A DNA stretch of 64,000 nt from Pseudomonadota bacterium (GTDB lineage: Bacteria > Pseudomonadota > Alphaproteobacteria > UBA1280 > RI-95), in assembly GCA_016125375.1 (NCBI GenBank), contig WGLU01000001.1, positions 124,001-188,000 on the forward strand, in the 5' to 3' direction. The notes under the pieces are model-generated. The model ran no database searches. It worked only from the letters and a program-made list of their open reading frames with translations, and was not told the DNA's origin. Shown here one piece after another: positions 23,650 to 31,867 of this stretch (within the stretch, counting starts at the first letter, position 1; every line of letters starts with the position of its first letter). The translations under genes were made by a program, and so were the position numbers.

Positions 23650-23777
23650 ACTGTGGGGCATTGTAACCATCGCGCGCAGAATTGCAAGCGCCCAACAAAA
23701 AAAATACAAGGCGTTATAAATGGCGGGGAATCTGGTGTATTGTGGGGCCGTAAGTCATTAATTCCGGGAGCAGATCC

Positions 23778-24629
23778 ATGCCGTTCACGCGTGAAGAAAT
23801 TGTACAAAAACTCCTTAGTATTGGTCAGGAAGCTGTCAAACTGGCCACCGATTCCAAGCTGCGTGCGCAGGTCACCATAAAGCCGGATAATTCGGTGCTA
23901 ACGGCAACTGACCTTGCCATTGCCAAGCTGACGCATCTGCATCTGGCCGACTGGATAAAAAGCGGCGAGCACCTGCTGGTTGACGAGGAAGACCCCAAAA
24001 AGTATGGCTACTTCAGCGACGCCGCAGTGGATAAAGCCACCTACGTCTGGAGCATTGATCCGATTGACGGAACACGTAACTACGCGGCGGGGCTACCTGT
24101 ATATGGCGTAAGTATCGGGGTCCTGAAAAACCGCAAACCATGGCTCGGGATGGTGATTATGCCCCACATGGAAGAAATGTACTTCTGTGACGGTGAGCAG
24201 ACCTGGTACATCACCGCACCGTTCACACCGCAGGAGCAGCGGCATGCCCTTAAACCAGCGGGCACTGCCAAGATTGATGATGCTACGATTGTGGTCACCA
24301 ACGAGGCATTCCAGAAAAAATGGCGCTTCAATGTGGCCCAGAGCATCATCCTCGGTGCCAGCGTAGTGGACTTGTGCTGGGTTGCCCACAGCCGGGCACT
24401 GGCAACACCTTTCAAAGGCCGCCTGTGGGATTTTGCCGGCCCGTGGGCAGTGCTGCAGGGCATGGGCATGGAGATGCGCCACATAGAAACGGGCAAGGTG
24501 ATGGACAGCCTTGACCTGAGCCTGTTTGTCGACAGTGAGGATGACCCGTGGCTATTGCGGGATTTCCACCTTGTTGCGCCAAAGGGAATGTATACAGAAA
24601 TCGTTGAAAAATACCTGACCAGAGTCTAA
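23778..24629 (+). CDS. Inositol monophosphatase family phosphatase
   Basis: A 283-residue Mg-dependent sugar- or nucleotide-phosphatase. Metal ligands are visible in LVDEEDP, in the signature WSIDPIDGTRNY near residue 94, and in LWDFAGP in the C-terminal half. Length and motifs fit the SuhB/CysQ/histidinol-phosphatase superfamily; the substrate cannot be chosen. It has the ribosome site GGGAG before the ATG. It ends 31 bases before queC, and the queC ribosome-site hairpin lies in that gap. Confidence 0.87.
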   Translation: MPFTREEIVQKLLSIGQEAVKLATDSKLRAQVTIKPDNSVLTATDLAIAKLTHLHLADWIKSGEHLLVDEEDPKKYGYFSDAAVDKATYVWSIDPIDGTRNYAAGLPVYGVSIGVLKNRKPWLGMVIMPHMEEMYFCDGEQTWYITAPFTPQEQRHALKPAGTAKIDDATIVVTNEAFQKKWRFNVAQSIILGASVVDLCWVAHSRALATPFKGRLWDFAGPWAVLQGMGMEMRHIETGKVMDSLDLSLFVDSEDDPWLLRDFHLVAPKGMYTEIVEKYLTRV

Positions 24630-24632
24630 ATT

Positions 24633-24656
24633 GCCCCCAGCAGCTAAAAAGGGGGC
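24633..24656 (+). promoter_or_regulatory. Hairpin that can mask the queC ribosome binding site
   Basis: A perfect 6-bp G/C stem GCCCCC (24633-24638) / GGGGGC (24651-24656) with the 12-base loop AGCAGCTAAAAA. The right arm is the only Shine-Dalgarno-like stretch for queC, whose ATG is five bases beyond. Known preQ1 riboswitch consensus is not clearly met. A translational control role is inferred. Confidence 0.5.
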
Positions 24657-24660
24657 GCAA

Positions 24661-25350
24661 ATGAGCAAAGCACTGGTGGTTCTTTCCGGCGGGCAGGACA
24701 GTACAACCTGCCTGTTCTGGGCGCTGGAGAAATACGACAGCGTAAGCGCGCTAACCTTTAACTATAACCAGCGCCACAAAATCGAGCTGGAAAGCGCGAC
24801 CAAAATTGCAAAGCTTGCCGGTGTGCCGCATCGGATTGTGGACATGGGGCCGATTTTTGGCGGCGTAAGCCCATTAACAAACTACGACCATGAGGTCGAG
24901 GAGTACACCGACGCCGAAAGCCTGCCCGGCGGGCTGGAGAATACCTTCGTCCCGGGGCGGAATATCCTGTTTTTGACGGTGGCGGGGTCCCAAGCCTATG
25001 TGGACGGGGCCGACAGTATTATTCTGGGCGTGTCGGAAGAAGACTTTGGTGGTTACCCCGACTGCCGCGAGGATTTTATCCGCAAGATGGAAGCTGCGCT
25101 TGCCAGCGGGCTGGATAAGCCGATTAAGATTGAAACGCCACTGGTGCACCTGAACAAAAAGCAGACGGTAGAGCTGGCCCAGTCACTGCTCGGTTGCATG
25201 GAGGCTTTGGCCTTCAGCCATACCTGCTATAACGGGGCGGTGCCGCCGTGCGGTACGTGCCATGCCTGCCTGTTACGCGCACGCGGCTTTGCGCAGGCTG
25301 CTGTGCCTGACCCGCTTGTTGAACGCCTGAAAAACGAGACCGCCGCATGA
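24661..25350 (+). CDS. queC: 7-cyano-7-deazaguanine synthase QueC
   Basis: ATP-dependent conversion of CDG to preQ0 in queuosine synthesis. The 229-residue protein has the N-type ATP pyrophosphatase loop LSGGQDSTT at residues 8-16 and the zinc site C-x8-C-x2-C-x2-C (CYNGAVPPCGTCHAC) near residues 189-203. The start at 24661 is chosen because MSKALVVLSGG is the usual family N-terminus; an in-frame ATG 30 bases upstream sits inside the hairpin region. First gene of a six-gene operon with four-base or zero-base junctions. Confidence 0.96.
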   Translation: MSKALVVLSGGQDSTTCLFWALEKYDSVSALTFNYNQRHKIELESATKIAKLAGVPHRIVDMGPIFGGVSPLTNYDHEVEEYTDAESLPGGLENTFVPGRNILFLTVAGSQAYVDGADSIILGVSEEDFGGYPDCREDFIRKMEAALASGLDKPIKIETPLVHLNKKQTVELAQSLLGCMEALAFSHTCYNGAVPPCGTCHACLLRARGFAQAAVPDPLVERLKNETAA

Positions 25351-25781
25351 GCCAACCCATCACCGCTGTCCGCCGTATCCAGTTCTGTGCAGGCCACCGT
25401 GTGTGGCAGCACGAAAGCAAGTGCAACAACCTGCATGGCCACAACTACGTGGCGTTTTTCCATGCACAGGCGGATGACGGGCTCGACGACCTCGGCCGCG
25501 TCATCGACTTTTCTGTGCTCAAAGCCAAGCTCGGCGGCTGGGTGGATGCCCACTGGGACCACGGTTTTATTCACCATGCCGACGATGCGCAGACCATCGC
25601 AGCGCTGGCCGCGGTACCGGGGCAGAAAACCTTTGCCCTGCCCAATAACCCGACGGCAGAGAACATGGCCGACTATCTTCTGCGCGTCGTAGGGCCTGCA
25701 CAATTGGCGGGAACTGGCGTTGTGCTGACCAAAGTCGTTCTGTGGGAAACAGAAAACTGTTTTGTGGAAGTCGCCCTGTAG
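25347..25781 (+). CDS. queD: 6-carboxy-5,6,7,8-tetrahydropterin synthase QueD
   Basis: Converts dihydroneopterin triphosphate to CPH4. A 144-residue member of the PTPS family with the zinc ligands in FCAGHRVW and LHGHNY, the catalytic Cys in KCNNLHGH, DFSVLK after it and the AHWDHGFIH segment. Starts with an ATGA overlap of queC, so the two are translationally coupled. Confidence 0.95.
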   Translation: MSQPITAVRRIQFCAGHRVWQHESKCNNLHGHNYVAFFHAQADDGLDDLGRVIDFSVLKAKLGGWVDAHWDHGFIHHADDAQTIAALAAVPGQKTFALPNNPTAENMADYLLRVVGPAQLAGTGVVLTKVVLWETENCFVEVAL

Positions 25782-26477
25782 ATGTTCGGCAAAAACCCCG
25801 CCCGTGCACAAGAACATACCGACGGCCTACAGCTGTGGGTGCAGGAAGTTTTTTATACCTTGCAGGGCGAGGGGCCGTTTATCGGCCAGCCTGCTGTTTT
25901 TGTGCGACTCGCCGGGTGTAATCTGGTCTGCACATGGTGCGATACGGAGTTCGAATCCTCCACATGGCGGCCATCACTGGATGAGCTGCTGCTGGATATA
26001 GACGCCAAGCGTCAGGCCGGGTGCGACCTGGTGGTGCTGACCGGGGGAGAGCCTTTCCGCCAGAACGTCGTGCCGTTGATTCAGGCGCTGCTGGCCAAAG
26101 GCATGCGGGTACAGTTCGAGACCAATGGCTCCCTATGGCTGGACGATATGCCGCTGGACGATAACCTGTTCATCATCTGCAGCCCCAAAACCAAAAATCT
26201 GCATGACGATATTCTGCCGCGCATCAGCGCCTACAAATACGTACTGGCCGCGGGCGAAGTGGATGCGGATGATGGCCTGCCCGTCACCAGTACGCAAAAG
26301 GTCGGGCAGGCCTGCCGTCTGGCCCGCCCCGTCGGCGATGTGCCGGTGTACGTGAGCCCGCGGGACGACTACGACACGCATAAGAACGCCGCAAATATGG
26401 CCCTGTGCCGGGATGTGGCGCTAAAACACGGCTACCGGATGACGATTCAACTGCATAAGATGATAGGTGTGGCATGA
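25782..26477 (+). CDS. queE: 7-carboxy-7-deazaguanine synthase QueE (radical SAM)
   Basis: Radical SAM enzyme that turns CPH4 into CDG. The 231-residue protein has the cluster-binding C-x3-C-x2-C in [13 protein letters not shown] near residue 46, the family start [17 protein letters not shown], the LTGGEPF motif and FETNGS. The ATG follows the queD stop with no gap. A few bases of its 3' end overlap folE. Confidence 0.95.
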   Translation: MFGKNPARAQEHTDGLQLWVQEVFYTLQGEGPFIGQPAVFVRLAGCNLVCTWCDTEFESSTWRPSLDELLLDIDAKRQAGCDLVVLTGGEPFRQNVVPLIQALLAKGMRVQFETNGSLWLDDMPLDDNLFIICSPKTKNLHDDILPRISAYKYVLAAGEVDADDGLPVTSTQKVGQACRLARPVGDVPVYVSPRDDYDTHKNAANMALCRDVALKHGYRMTIQLHKMIGVA

Positions 26478-27073
26478 CTGAGCCCGTACAACTGCACGCG
26501 ATGACAACAGACGACGCCCGTAACAAAGAGCTTGAGCGCCTGTTTCGGCGGTTTTTGGAAATCGTCGAGCCTGAATCCGGCCGTCAAGGGCTGGCCGAAA
26601 CGCCGCAACGCATGGCCAAAGCGTGGGGAGAATGGACCGCTGGCTATGCAGAGGACCCAGCCGACATTTTAAAGACCTTTGACGACGGCGCTGAGAACGT
26701 AGATGAAATGGTGCTGGTGCGGGATATTCCTGTCTACTCACACTGCGAGCATCATCTGGCGCCGATTATCGGCGTGGCCCATGTTGCGTATATCCCGAGC
26801 GGCAAAATTGTGGGCTTGTCCAAGCTCGCGCGGTTGGTAAACGTGTATGCCCGCCGCCTGCAGGTACAGGAGCGCCTGACCAACCAGATCGCCGACGCGT
26901 TGAATGACAACTTGTCGCCGCTCGGGGTGGGGGTTATCCTGAAATGCCGCCATATGTGCATGGAATCGCGGGGCATTCGCACACCGGGTGCGCTGACCGT
27001 TACCAGTGCCCTGCGCGGCTGTGTGAAAGACGAGCCGGACTGCCGTGCCGAATTTTTGGAACTTTGCCGATGA
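26474..27073 (+). CDS. folE: GTP cyclohydrolase I (FolE)
   Basis: Makes 7,8-dihydroneopterin triphosphate from GTP, the first step of both folate and queuosine synthesis. 199 residues with the zinc/catalytic motifs [25 protein letters not shown] and [11 protein letters not shown]. It overlaps queE by ATGA. Its place inside the que operon suggests that it mainly supplies the deazaguanine route, possibly next to another folE elsewhere (inference). Confidence 0.96.
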   Translation: MTEPVQLHAMTTDDARNKELERLFRRFLEIVEPESGRQGLAETPQRMAKAWGEWTAGYAEDPADILKTFDDGAENVDEMVLVRDIPVYSHCEHHLAPIIGVAHVAYIPSGKIVGLSKLARLVNVYARRLQVQERLTNQIADALNDNLSPLGVGVILKCRHMCMESRGIRTPGALTVTSALRGCVKDEPDCRAEFLELCR

Positions 27074-27336
27074 GCCAGGAACAGCTTGCCGCCATTCTTG
27101 CCCGGAACGAACGGGTTGAGGCGGACAAAGCGTGGGAAACATCCTACACGCGGCGCGGCTGTATTATGCTGATAACCTACTTAAGTGCGTGTACTATTTT
27201 ATGGGTGATTGGCGTGCCAAACTGGTATGCGGGTGCGGTTGTACCAGTGGCGGGCTTTTGGCTGTCTACCCTTGGGTTGCCATGGCTGCAGCAGCGGTGG
27301 ATGCGGCGCTATATCGATAAAAGGAACAAAAAATGA
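27070..27336 (+). CDS. Small membrane protein within the queuosine operon, hypothetical
   Basis: An 88-residue protein: a charged N-terminus of about 28 residues, two hydrophobic segments (about residues 31-49 and 53-72) and a basic C-terminus ([10 protein letters not shown]). It overlaps folE by ATGA upstream and queF by ATGA downstream, so it is fully embedded in the operon. No family was recognised. A link to deazapurine transport or membrane association is only a guess from position. Confidence 0.65.
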   Translation: MSQEQLAAILARNERVEADKAWETSYTRRGCIMLITYLSACTILWVIGVPNWYAGAVVPVAGFWLSTLGLPWLQQRWMRRYIDKRNKK

Positions 27337-27839
27337 CGGCAGGTAAAAAACAAGATTTTAAACATCTGGGCAGTGTATCAACCAGCTATTGCACAACAGG
27401 GCCGGATGCTGGCCTGCTGGAAAGCTTTGACAATCCCTTCTGGGACAAACAGCAAAACCCCAATGGCGTGACGGGCACCTTGCATATCGAGGTGCCGGAG
27501 TTTACCAGCCTGTGCCCGATTACCGGCCAGCCCGACTATGCCACTATTGTGATTGACTACCTGCCGCGCGCCAAATGTGTGGAGAGCAAATCCCTCAAGC
27601 TGTACATGGTCAGCTTCCGCAACGCGGGGGAGTTTCACGAGGCCTGCGTCAACCGCATCGCCAACGACCTGATTGCCCTGCTTGACCCCGAATACCTGAT
27701 GGTGGAAGGGCGCTTTACGCCACGTGGTGGTATCCCGTTCTGGCCCACGGCCGAGTACTTTAAGAGCGGCGAGAAGACCATCGGTTTTCTGGCTGGCCAG
27801 CAGGCCCGTGCAACCCGCGGGGTAGGGAGCAAAAAGTAA
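27333..27839 (+). CDS. queF: NADPH-dependent 7-cyano-7-deazaguanine reductase QueF
   Basis: Reduces the nitrile of preQ0 to preQ1 with two NADPH. The 168-residue unimodular form has the catalytic Cys in FTSLCPITGQPDYA and the QueF motif ESKSLKLYMVSFRN with the following GEFHE. With FolE, QueD, QueE and QueC it completes GTP to preQ1 in one operon. Tgt, QueA and QueG are not in the window. Confidence 0.95.
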   Translation: MTAGKKQDFKHLGSVSTSYCTTGPDAGLLESFDNPFWDKQQNPNGVTGTLHIEVPEFTSLCPITGQPDYATIVIDYLPRAKCVESKSLKLYMVSFRNAGEFHEACVNRIANDLIALLDPEYLMVEGRFTPRGGIPFWPTAEYFKSGEKTIGFLAGQQARATRGVGSKK

Positions 27840-27841
27840 CC

Positions 27842-28390
27842 ATGCCTTTGCGCCGCGTCCTGCCGAGCGACCATTTACTGCTGGATATCAAATATGCGAC
27901 AGCAGACAACTTTACCGGTCAGCCTGTTTATAAAAAACCGCTGTGTTTTATCCATGCCGATGCGTATGAACCGTTGATGGCGGCCGTTCGTGCGGCGGCC
28001 GCGCAGGGCTTAAAGGTGAAGGTGTTCGACGCCTTTCGCCCGCAGGAAGCTCAGGAGCTCTTCTGGGCCCATACGCCGGACCCTGATTTTCTGGCGCCGC
28101 CGGAAAAGGGCTCCAACCACTCCCGCGGCGTGGCTGTGGACCTGACACTCTGTGACGCACAGGGCAACGAACTGGATATGGGCACGGCGTTTGACGCTTT
28201 TACGCCCCTGTCGTTCCATGCGGCGGAGGGCGTGCCCGATCATGCCAAACGCAACCGCCAGACGTTGCTGACCATTATGCAAGGCGCCGGCTGGGTGATG
28301 AACCCCAAAGAGTGGTGGCACTACCAGCTACCGGACGCCAAACGGTACACCGTTCTGCGGGACAGGGACCTGACAGAGCACATGATGTAA
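27842..28390 (+). CDS. D-alanyl-D-alanine dipeptidase, VanX/DdpX type
   Basis: Zinc dipeptidase of 182 residues (peptidase family M15D). It has the metal site SNHSRGVAVDLTL (S-x-H-x3-G-x-A-x-D) and the EWWHY motif with catalytic Glu and the third ligand His, and the family N-terminus with LDIKYATADNFTG. Without vanHA-like genes nearby a role in D-Ala-D-Ala recycling is more likely than glycopeptide resistance. It begins two bases after queF, so it is probably co-transcribed. Confidence 0.92.
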   Translation: MPLRRVLPSDHLLLDIKYATADNFTGQPVYKKPLCFIHADAYEPLMAAVRAAAAQGLKVKVFDAFRPQEAQELFWAHTPDPDFLAPPEKGSNHSRGVAVDLTLCDAQGNELDMGTAFDAFTPLSFHAAEGVPDHAKRNRQTLLTIMQGAGWVMNPKEWWHYQLPDAKRYTVLRDRDLTEHMM

Positions 28391-28418
28391 AAACACCCCG
28401 CTGTTGCGGGGTGTTTGC
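28391..28418. terminator. Terminator between vanX-type and lipoprotein genes
   Basis: 11-bp stem AAACACCCCGC / GCGGGGTGTTT with TGTT loop; A- and T-runs on both sides allow use in both directions. Confidence 0.88.
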
Positions 28419-28435
28419 ATGTGGCGCCTGTCACA

Positions 28436-28999
28436 CTAGAAGCCGAAGATCTTGCTCACAGTTTGTACCGGGCCCAGAGGCTGGAGCTTCTGCTCGTACT
28501 CGTTTACCTCAGGTACACCGTTCCAGGCTTTGAACACGACCACGTCATCCACAATGGCGATGGCGGCGTCGGCCCGCCAGCCCTCGATGCGTGTCTCCTG
28601 TTTGAAGCCCAGCAGGTCAAGAGCCACGTTACCGACACGTTTCTTGGTAATGTTCTCCAACTGGATGTAGATCACGTCACACTTCTCGCCGGCGCTGATA
28701 CATTTTTGCAGACCTTCCGGCAATTTATTCTGGGTGGTTGCCGCGTTGTAGCGGTTCAGAATCTCTGGCATGGACAGCAGGCGGATGTTGCCACTGCCTT
28801 TCGGGTCATAACCGATTTCGGCCAGTTGATCGCGTTTGGTTTCGTTAGTGACAATCTTCTCAAAAGCGTCGCTGGCTTCTTTGTAGGTTTTCCAGCTTGT
28901 TTCTGTCCGTTTAATCTCACTCGGCAGCACACTTGCGCAGCCTGTTATTGTGGTGGCTATCATAGCCAGAATCAGCATCTTGCTGGTAAGGGTACGCAT
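28436..28999 (-). CDS. Lipoprotein, hypothetical
   Basis: A 187-residue protein. The start at 28999 (MRTLTSKMLIL) is supported by AAGGAG six bases upstream. A signal peptide ends in a lipobox ITGC-A, so the mature protein is lipid-anchored. The rest has a helical section (about residues 35-60), and a segment with two cysteines (LQKCISAGEKC) that could form a disulfide. No family was recognised. A terminator and the NfeD/SPFH genes lie upstream. Confidence 0.72.
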   Translation of the reverse strand: MRTLTSKMLILAMIATTITGCASVLPSEIKRTETSWKTYKEASDAFEKIVTNETKRDQLAEIGYDPKGSGNIRLLSMPEILNRYNAATTQNKLPEGLQKCISAGEKCDVIYIQLENITKKRVGNVALDLLGFKQETRIEGWRADAAIAIVDDVVVFKAWNGVPEVNEYEQKLQPLGPVQTVSKIFGF

Positions 29000-29114
29000 G
29001 CGTAACTCCTTTTTTAAGTTGAACGGCAAACAATGGTTACCTACATAACTTATTATGGCCCTTAACCCGCTAGTATCAAGGCAGAGCGCGGGTTTTAGCA
29101 GTGCGCCGCAACAA

Positions 29115-29148
29115 AAAATCCGCCCCATAGGGGCGGATTTTGTTTTTG
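29115..29148. terminator. Terminator after the first NfeD gene
   Basis: 12-bp perfect stem AAAATCCGCCCC / GGGGCGGATTTT with loop ATA and flanking A/T runs. Confidence 0.92.
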
Positions 29149-29155
29149 GCGTGCA

Positions 29156-29626
29156 TCAGGGCTTGACTGTAAGGGTCGACCCGCTTGCGGCAACAACCTT
29201 TACAGTTGCGCCTACAGCAACCTCATTCACATCGGCATCTTCTGCCAGCAAGGCGCGCATGGTTGTGCCCGACCAGCGGACACTACCGCGCTTGCCTTTG
29301 ACCAGCGGAGCCTCTGTCACTTCAGCCGTTGTGCCAATCACATCGCTATAGTTGCCGCGCCCTTGATACAAGGATTTCAAAGCTTTCCAAAGGGCCACAC
29401 CACTGACGACGGTCACACTGAAGAACACCGTGAAAGCCATCATGGGTGTGCTGTCCACCCAGCCCATATGCAAGCACACGGCAGCAGCCAGTGCACCCAA
29501 GGCGGCGAAGATAAAACCAATCGCGGGGATGGCAAAAATCTCTACCGCTGCAAACAGCGCTGCGAGCATCAGCCACGTCTGCGGCCAGATGAATAGATCA
29601 GGCGAAGTCAGGAATGTAGCATCCAT
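29156..29626 (-). CDS. NfeD-like protein (short form), pair 1
   Basis: A 156-residue membrane protein with a short N-terminal stretch, three to four membrane helices and a C-terminal OB-fold domain (about residues 95-156; IGTTAEVTEAPLVKGKRGSVRWSGTTMRA). Short NfeD proteins partner with SPFH proteins in membrane microdomains. Its ATG follows directly on the stop of the SPFH gene. A second NfeD/SPFH pair lies 1.7 kb away. Confidence 0.88.
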   Translation of the reverse strand: MDATFLTSPDLFIWPQTWLMLAALFAAVEIFAIPAIGFIFAALGALAAAVCLHMGWVDSTPMMAFTVFFSVTVVSGVALWKALKSLYQGRGNYSDVIGTTAEVTEAPLVKGKRGSVRWSGTTMRALLAEDADVNEVAVGATVKVVAASGSTLTVKP

Positions 29627-30616
29627 TTATTTGGCTCCTTTGGCCGCTTTGTCATCACCGCGCAGAATACGGCCGGCATCACCGGTACGAACGGCGTTGA
29701 AAGTTGTCAGCGCCTGCGTGACCAGGCTGTTCACATCACCAGTGTTGGTGGGCAGCATAATCACGGTGCCGGCACGCATACCGGATTGGAAGGCATCCAC
29801 GTACTTCTCGGCAATCTGTTGGGCAACCGCACCGTCACCGCCTTTGGCGCTGATGGCTTCCGCAATTTTACGGATACCGTCGGCACGGGCTTCGGCCACG
29901 GCGCGAATGGCGTTGGCTTCGCCCTCGGCGATGTTGATTTGCTCGAGTTTTTCACCTTCGGAGCGCAGGACCTGTTCCTGGCGGGCGGCTTCCGCCATAT
30001 TGATTTGCGCCTGGCGTTTGCCTTCGGAGTCCAGAATCAGCGCACGCTTTTCACGTTCCGCAGCAACCTGCAACTCCATGGCTTTCAGAATGGTGGCAGG
30101 GGGCTGGATGTCTTTAATCTCGTAGCGCAGGCATTGTACGCCCCACGAATCGGCAGCCTCGTTGATAGCTTTGACGATAGATACGTTCAGGTGTTCGCGC
30201 TCTTCAAACGTTTTATCCAGACCAATTTTACCGATTTCGGAACGCATGGTGGTTTGCGCCAGCTGCATGATGCCGAAGCGCATGTCCTCAATACCGTAAG
30301 AGGCTTTTACCGGGTCGATGATTTTGATGTAAACGATACCGTCAATCTCAAGCTTTACGTTGTCCTGCGTAATGGCGGACTGGGCGGCAACATCAACAGC
30401 AACTTCCTTAAGGGAGTGGATGTACGAAACACGGTCGATGAACGGGATGATAAAGTGCAAACCGCCGGACAGGGTGCGGTCATAGCGGCCAAGACGCTCC
30501 ACGATATAGGCATAGTTCTGGGGGACAATCTTGATGCCTTTCCACATGGCCAGGGCGGCAATGAGGGTGAGGGTGACGGGGAACATTTCTCCGAACATCA
30601 CGTGAAAGGGATTCAT
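29627..30616 (-). CDS. SPFH/stomatin-prohibitin protein (QmcA/paraslipin type), pair 1
   Basis: A 329-residue membrane-anchored SPFH protein: an N-terminal hydrophobic segment, IVPQNYAYIVERLGRYDRTLSGG, then the band-7 domain to about residue 190 and a long Ala/Glu-rich coiled coil (to about residue 265). The conserved IKDIQPP is present. Such proteins form large ring- or cage-like oligomers and assist membrane proteases or organise microdomains. Codon use is like the genome average here, in contrast to its paralogue at 31868. Confidence 0.92.
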   Translation of the reverse strand: MNPFHVMFGEMFPVTLTLIAALAMWKGIKIVPQNYAYIVERLGRYDRTLSGGLHFIIPFIDRVSYIHSLKEVAVDVAAQSAITQDNVKLEIDGIVYIKIIDPVKASYGIEDMRFGIMQLAQTTMRSEIGKIGLDKTFEEREHLNVSIVKAINEAADSWGVQCLRYEIKDIQPPATILKAMELQVAAEREKRALILDSEGKRQAQINMAEAARQEQVLRSEGEKLEQINIAEGEANAIRAVAEARADGIRKIAEAISAKGGDGAVAQQIAEKYVDAFQSGMRAGTVIMLPTNTGDVNSLVTQALTTFNAVRTGDAGRILRGDDKAAKGAK

Positions 30617-30686
30617 GGCGACTCCGTTACTTTTATGTTGTTTTGCCGCTTATCTTAACGGGGCAGGAGCAAGGGGACAATAAAAT

Positions 30687-30714
30687 ACAGCCGCCCCCCG
30701 AAGGGAGCGGCTGT
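30687..30714 (-). terminator. Terminator after the DUF3307 gene
   Basis: 8-bp stem ACAGCCGC / GCGGCTGT followed on the minus strand by a T-rich tract. Confidence 0.75.
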
Positions 30715-30721
30715 CTGCGCT

Positions 30722-31138
30722 TTACGACACGCTGCCCGTGCCTGCCAGAAGCAGGATCACGATGAACGCGAAGTGGGTGAGGTTGTGTGCCTCCTGGTCC
30801 GCTCCCAAAGCCCACCAGAAATAGGGCTGGCTGGGGTTGAACCGTCCGCCGATGGACGGACAGGCTTTGATGCGGTCAACGGTGAAGTGAATCACCATAT
30901 CGACGGCACCGAGCCAGATGAAGGCCGGGTTGGCAATCGCGCAAATCAGCGCCGTGGCCGCCCCGTGGATACCCGCATGAACAACAAGCGGGGAAAACCA
31001 CTGAGTCGCCTTGCCTTTGCCCAACGCCATCCAGGTCGTCTGCAACGGGTAGTCGCAGAGGAACTGTTTGGCACGGAAGGCCAGATACAGGGCGATAATG
31101 GTCACAAGATTCACCTGCACATCAAGAAGCTCCAACAT
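30722..31138 (-). CDS. DUF3307-like integral membrane protein
   Basis: A 138-residue protein with four membrane segments. The start at 31138 (MLELLDVQVN) has AAGGA at a good distance. The pattern AKQFLCDYPLQTTWM, then VHAGIHGAATALI and HFTVDRIKA, and a final EAHNLTHFAFIV fits the DUF3307 family, whose function is unknown. It separates the two NfeD/SPFH pairs. Confidence 0.78.
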   Translation of the reverse strand: MLELLDVQVNLVTIIALYLAFRAKQFLCDYPLQTTWMALGKGKATQWFSPLVVHAGIHGAATALICAIANPAFIWLGAVDMVIHFTVDRIKACPSIGGRFNPSQPYFWWALGADQEAHNLTHFAFIVILLLAGTGSVS

Positions 31139-31280
31139 GGGTAGCATCCTTTCAAGGCTGAGGTGTTCCCGGACAATTGAGAACATTTGGTCCTAATATG
31201 GAGGATTGGATATGAAAAGGTAGATTATGAGTGATACATAAAACGGTATATGTGACCGAATGCCCCACTTTTCAATGCAT

Positions 31281-31311
31281 TAAAAAAGCCACCCTTCGGA
31301 AAGGGTGGCTT
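31281..31311 (-). terminator. Terminator after the second NfeD gene
   Basis: 11-bp perfect stem AAGCCACCCTT / AAGGGTGGCTT with CGGA loop and a T-run on the minus strand. Confidence 0.9.
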
Positions 31312-31327
31312 ATCGTTTGTGGAGGTA

Positions 31328-31795
31328 TCAGTCAGCCAGAACGACGACGAGGCGCTGCTCGTGGTCGCGGCCGGTCACCTTCACGCGCGTGCCGGACGGC
31401 ACGGTCGTGACGCTGAGGTCCTTGGCCAGCACCGCAGACATGCGCACGTCATGGATGCGGATGGTGCCGCCCTGCACGGTCAGCGACTCGCTGACGACGG
31501 TGCCGGTGTCACCGATGAAGCCGACCAGGCCTTCTTCCTCGTCCGTGGTCTTCCGCCCGATGTAGAACTTCTTGAGCGGGAACCACAGCAACGCGGCCGA
31601 GGCCAGCGTGCCGAGGGTAAAGCCGAGCGCGATGCCCGGGAAGGTGGTGGTCAGGCCGTAGTGGACCAGGAACATGGTGATGAAGCTGCCCGCGGCCAGG
31701 AAGCCGGCCACGAAGCCGGCAGTCCCCAGCTCGATGAGGGCGAAAACCACCACCAGCGCACCCCAGAGAAGGGGATTGGTGAGGATCTCGGTCAT
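31328..31795 (-). CDS. NfeD-like protein (short form), pair 2
   Basis: A 155-residue paralogue of the NfeD at 29156, with an N-terminal hydrophobic region of three helices and a C-terminal OB-fold (IGDTGTVVSESLTVQGGTIRIHDVRMSAV). Codons end almost always in C or G, in clear contrast with the first pair. It lies 72 bases after the SPFH gene. Probably partner of that SPFH protein. Confidence 0.87.
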   Translation of the reverse strand: MTEILTNPLLWGALVVVFALIELGTAGFVAGFLAAGSFITMFLVHYGLTTTFPGIALGFTLGTLASAALLWFPLKKFYIGRKTTDEEEGLVGFIGDTGTVVSESLTVQGGTIRIHDVRMSAVLAKDLSVTTVPSGTRVKVTGRDHEQRLVVVLAD

Positions 31796-31867
31796 GGCGA
31801 GGTCTCCGTTAGAGGGTCAGAGGGAAGGCAGAGAGGCGGCTTTGCAGCCGCCTCTCCAACACTTGGC

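Noticed and set aside
24631-24661. Canonical preQ1 riboswitch before queC
   Set aside because: A ribosome-site hairpin exists, but the loop and tail do not match the class I consensus that I know, so no named riboswitch was called.
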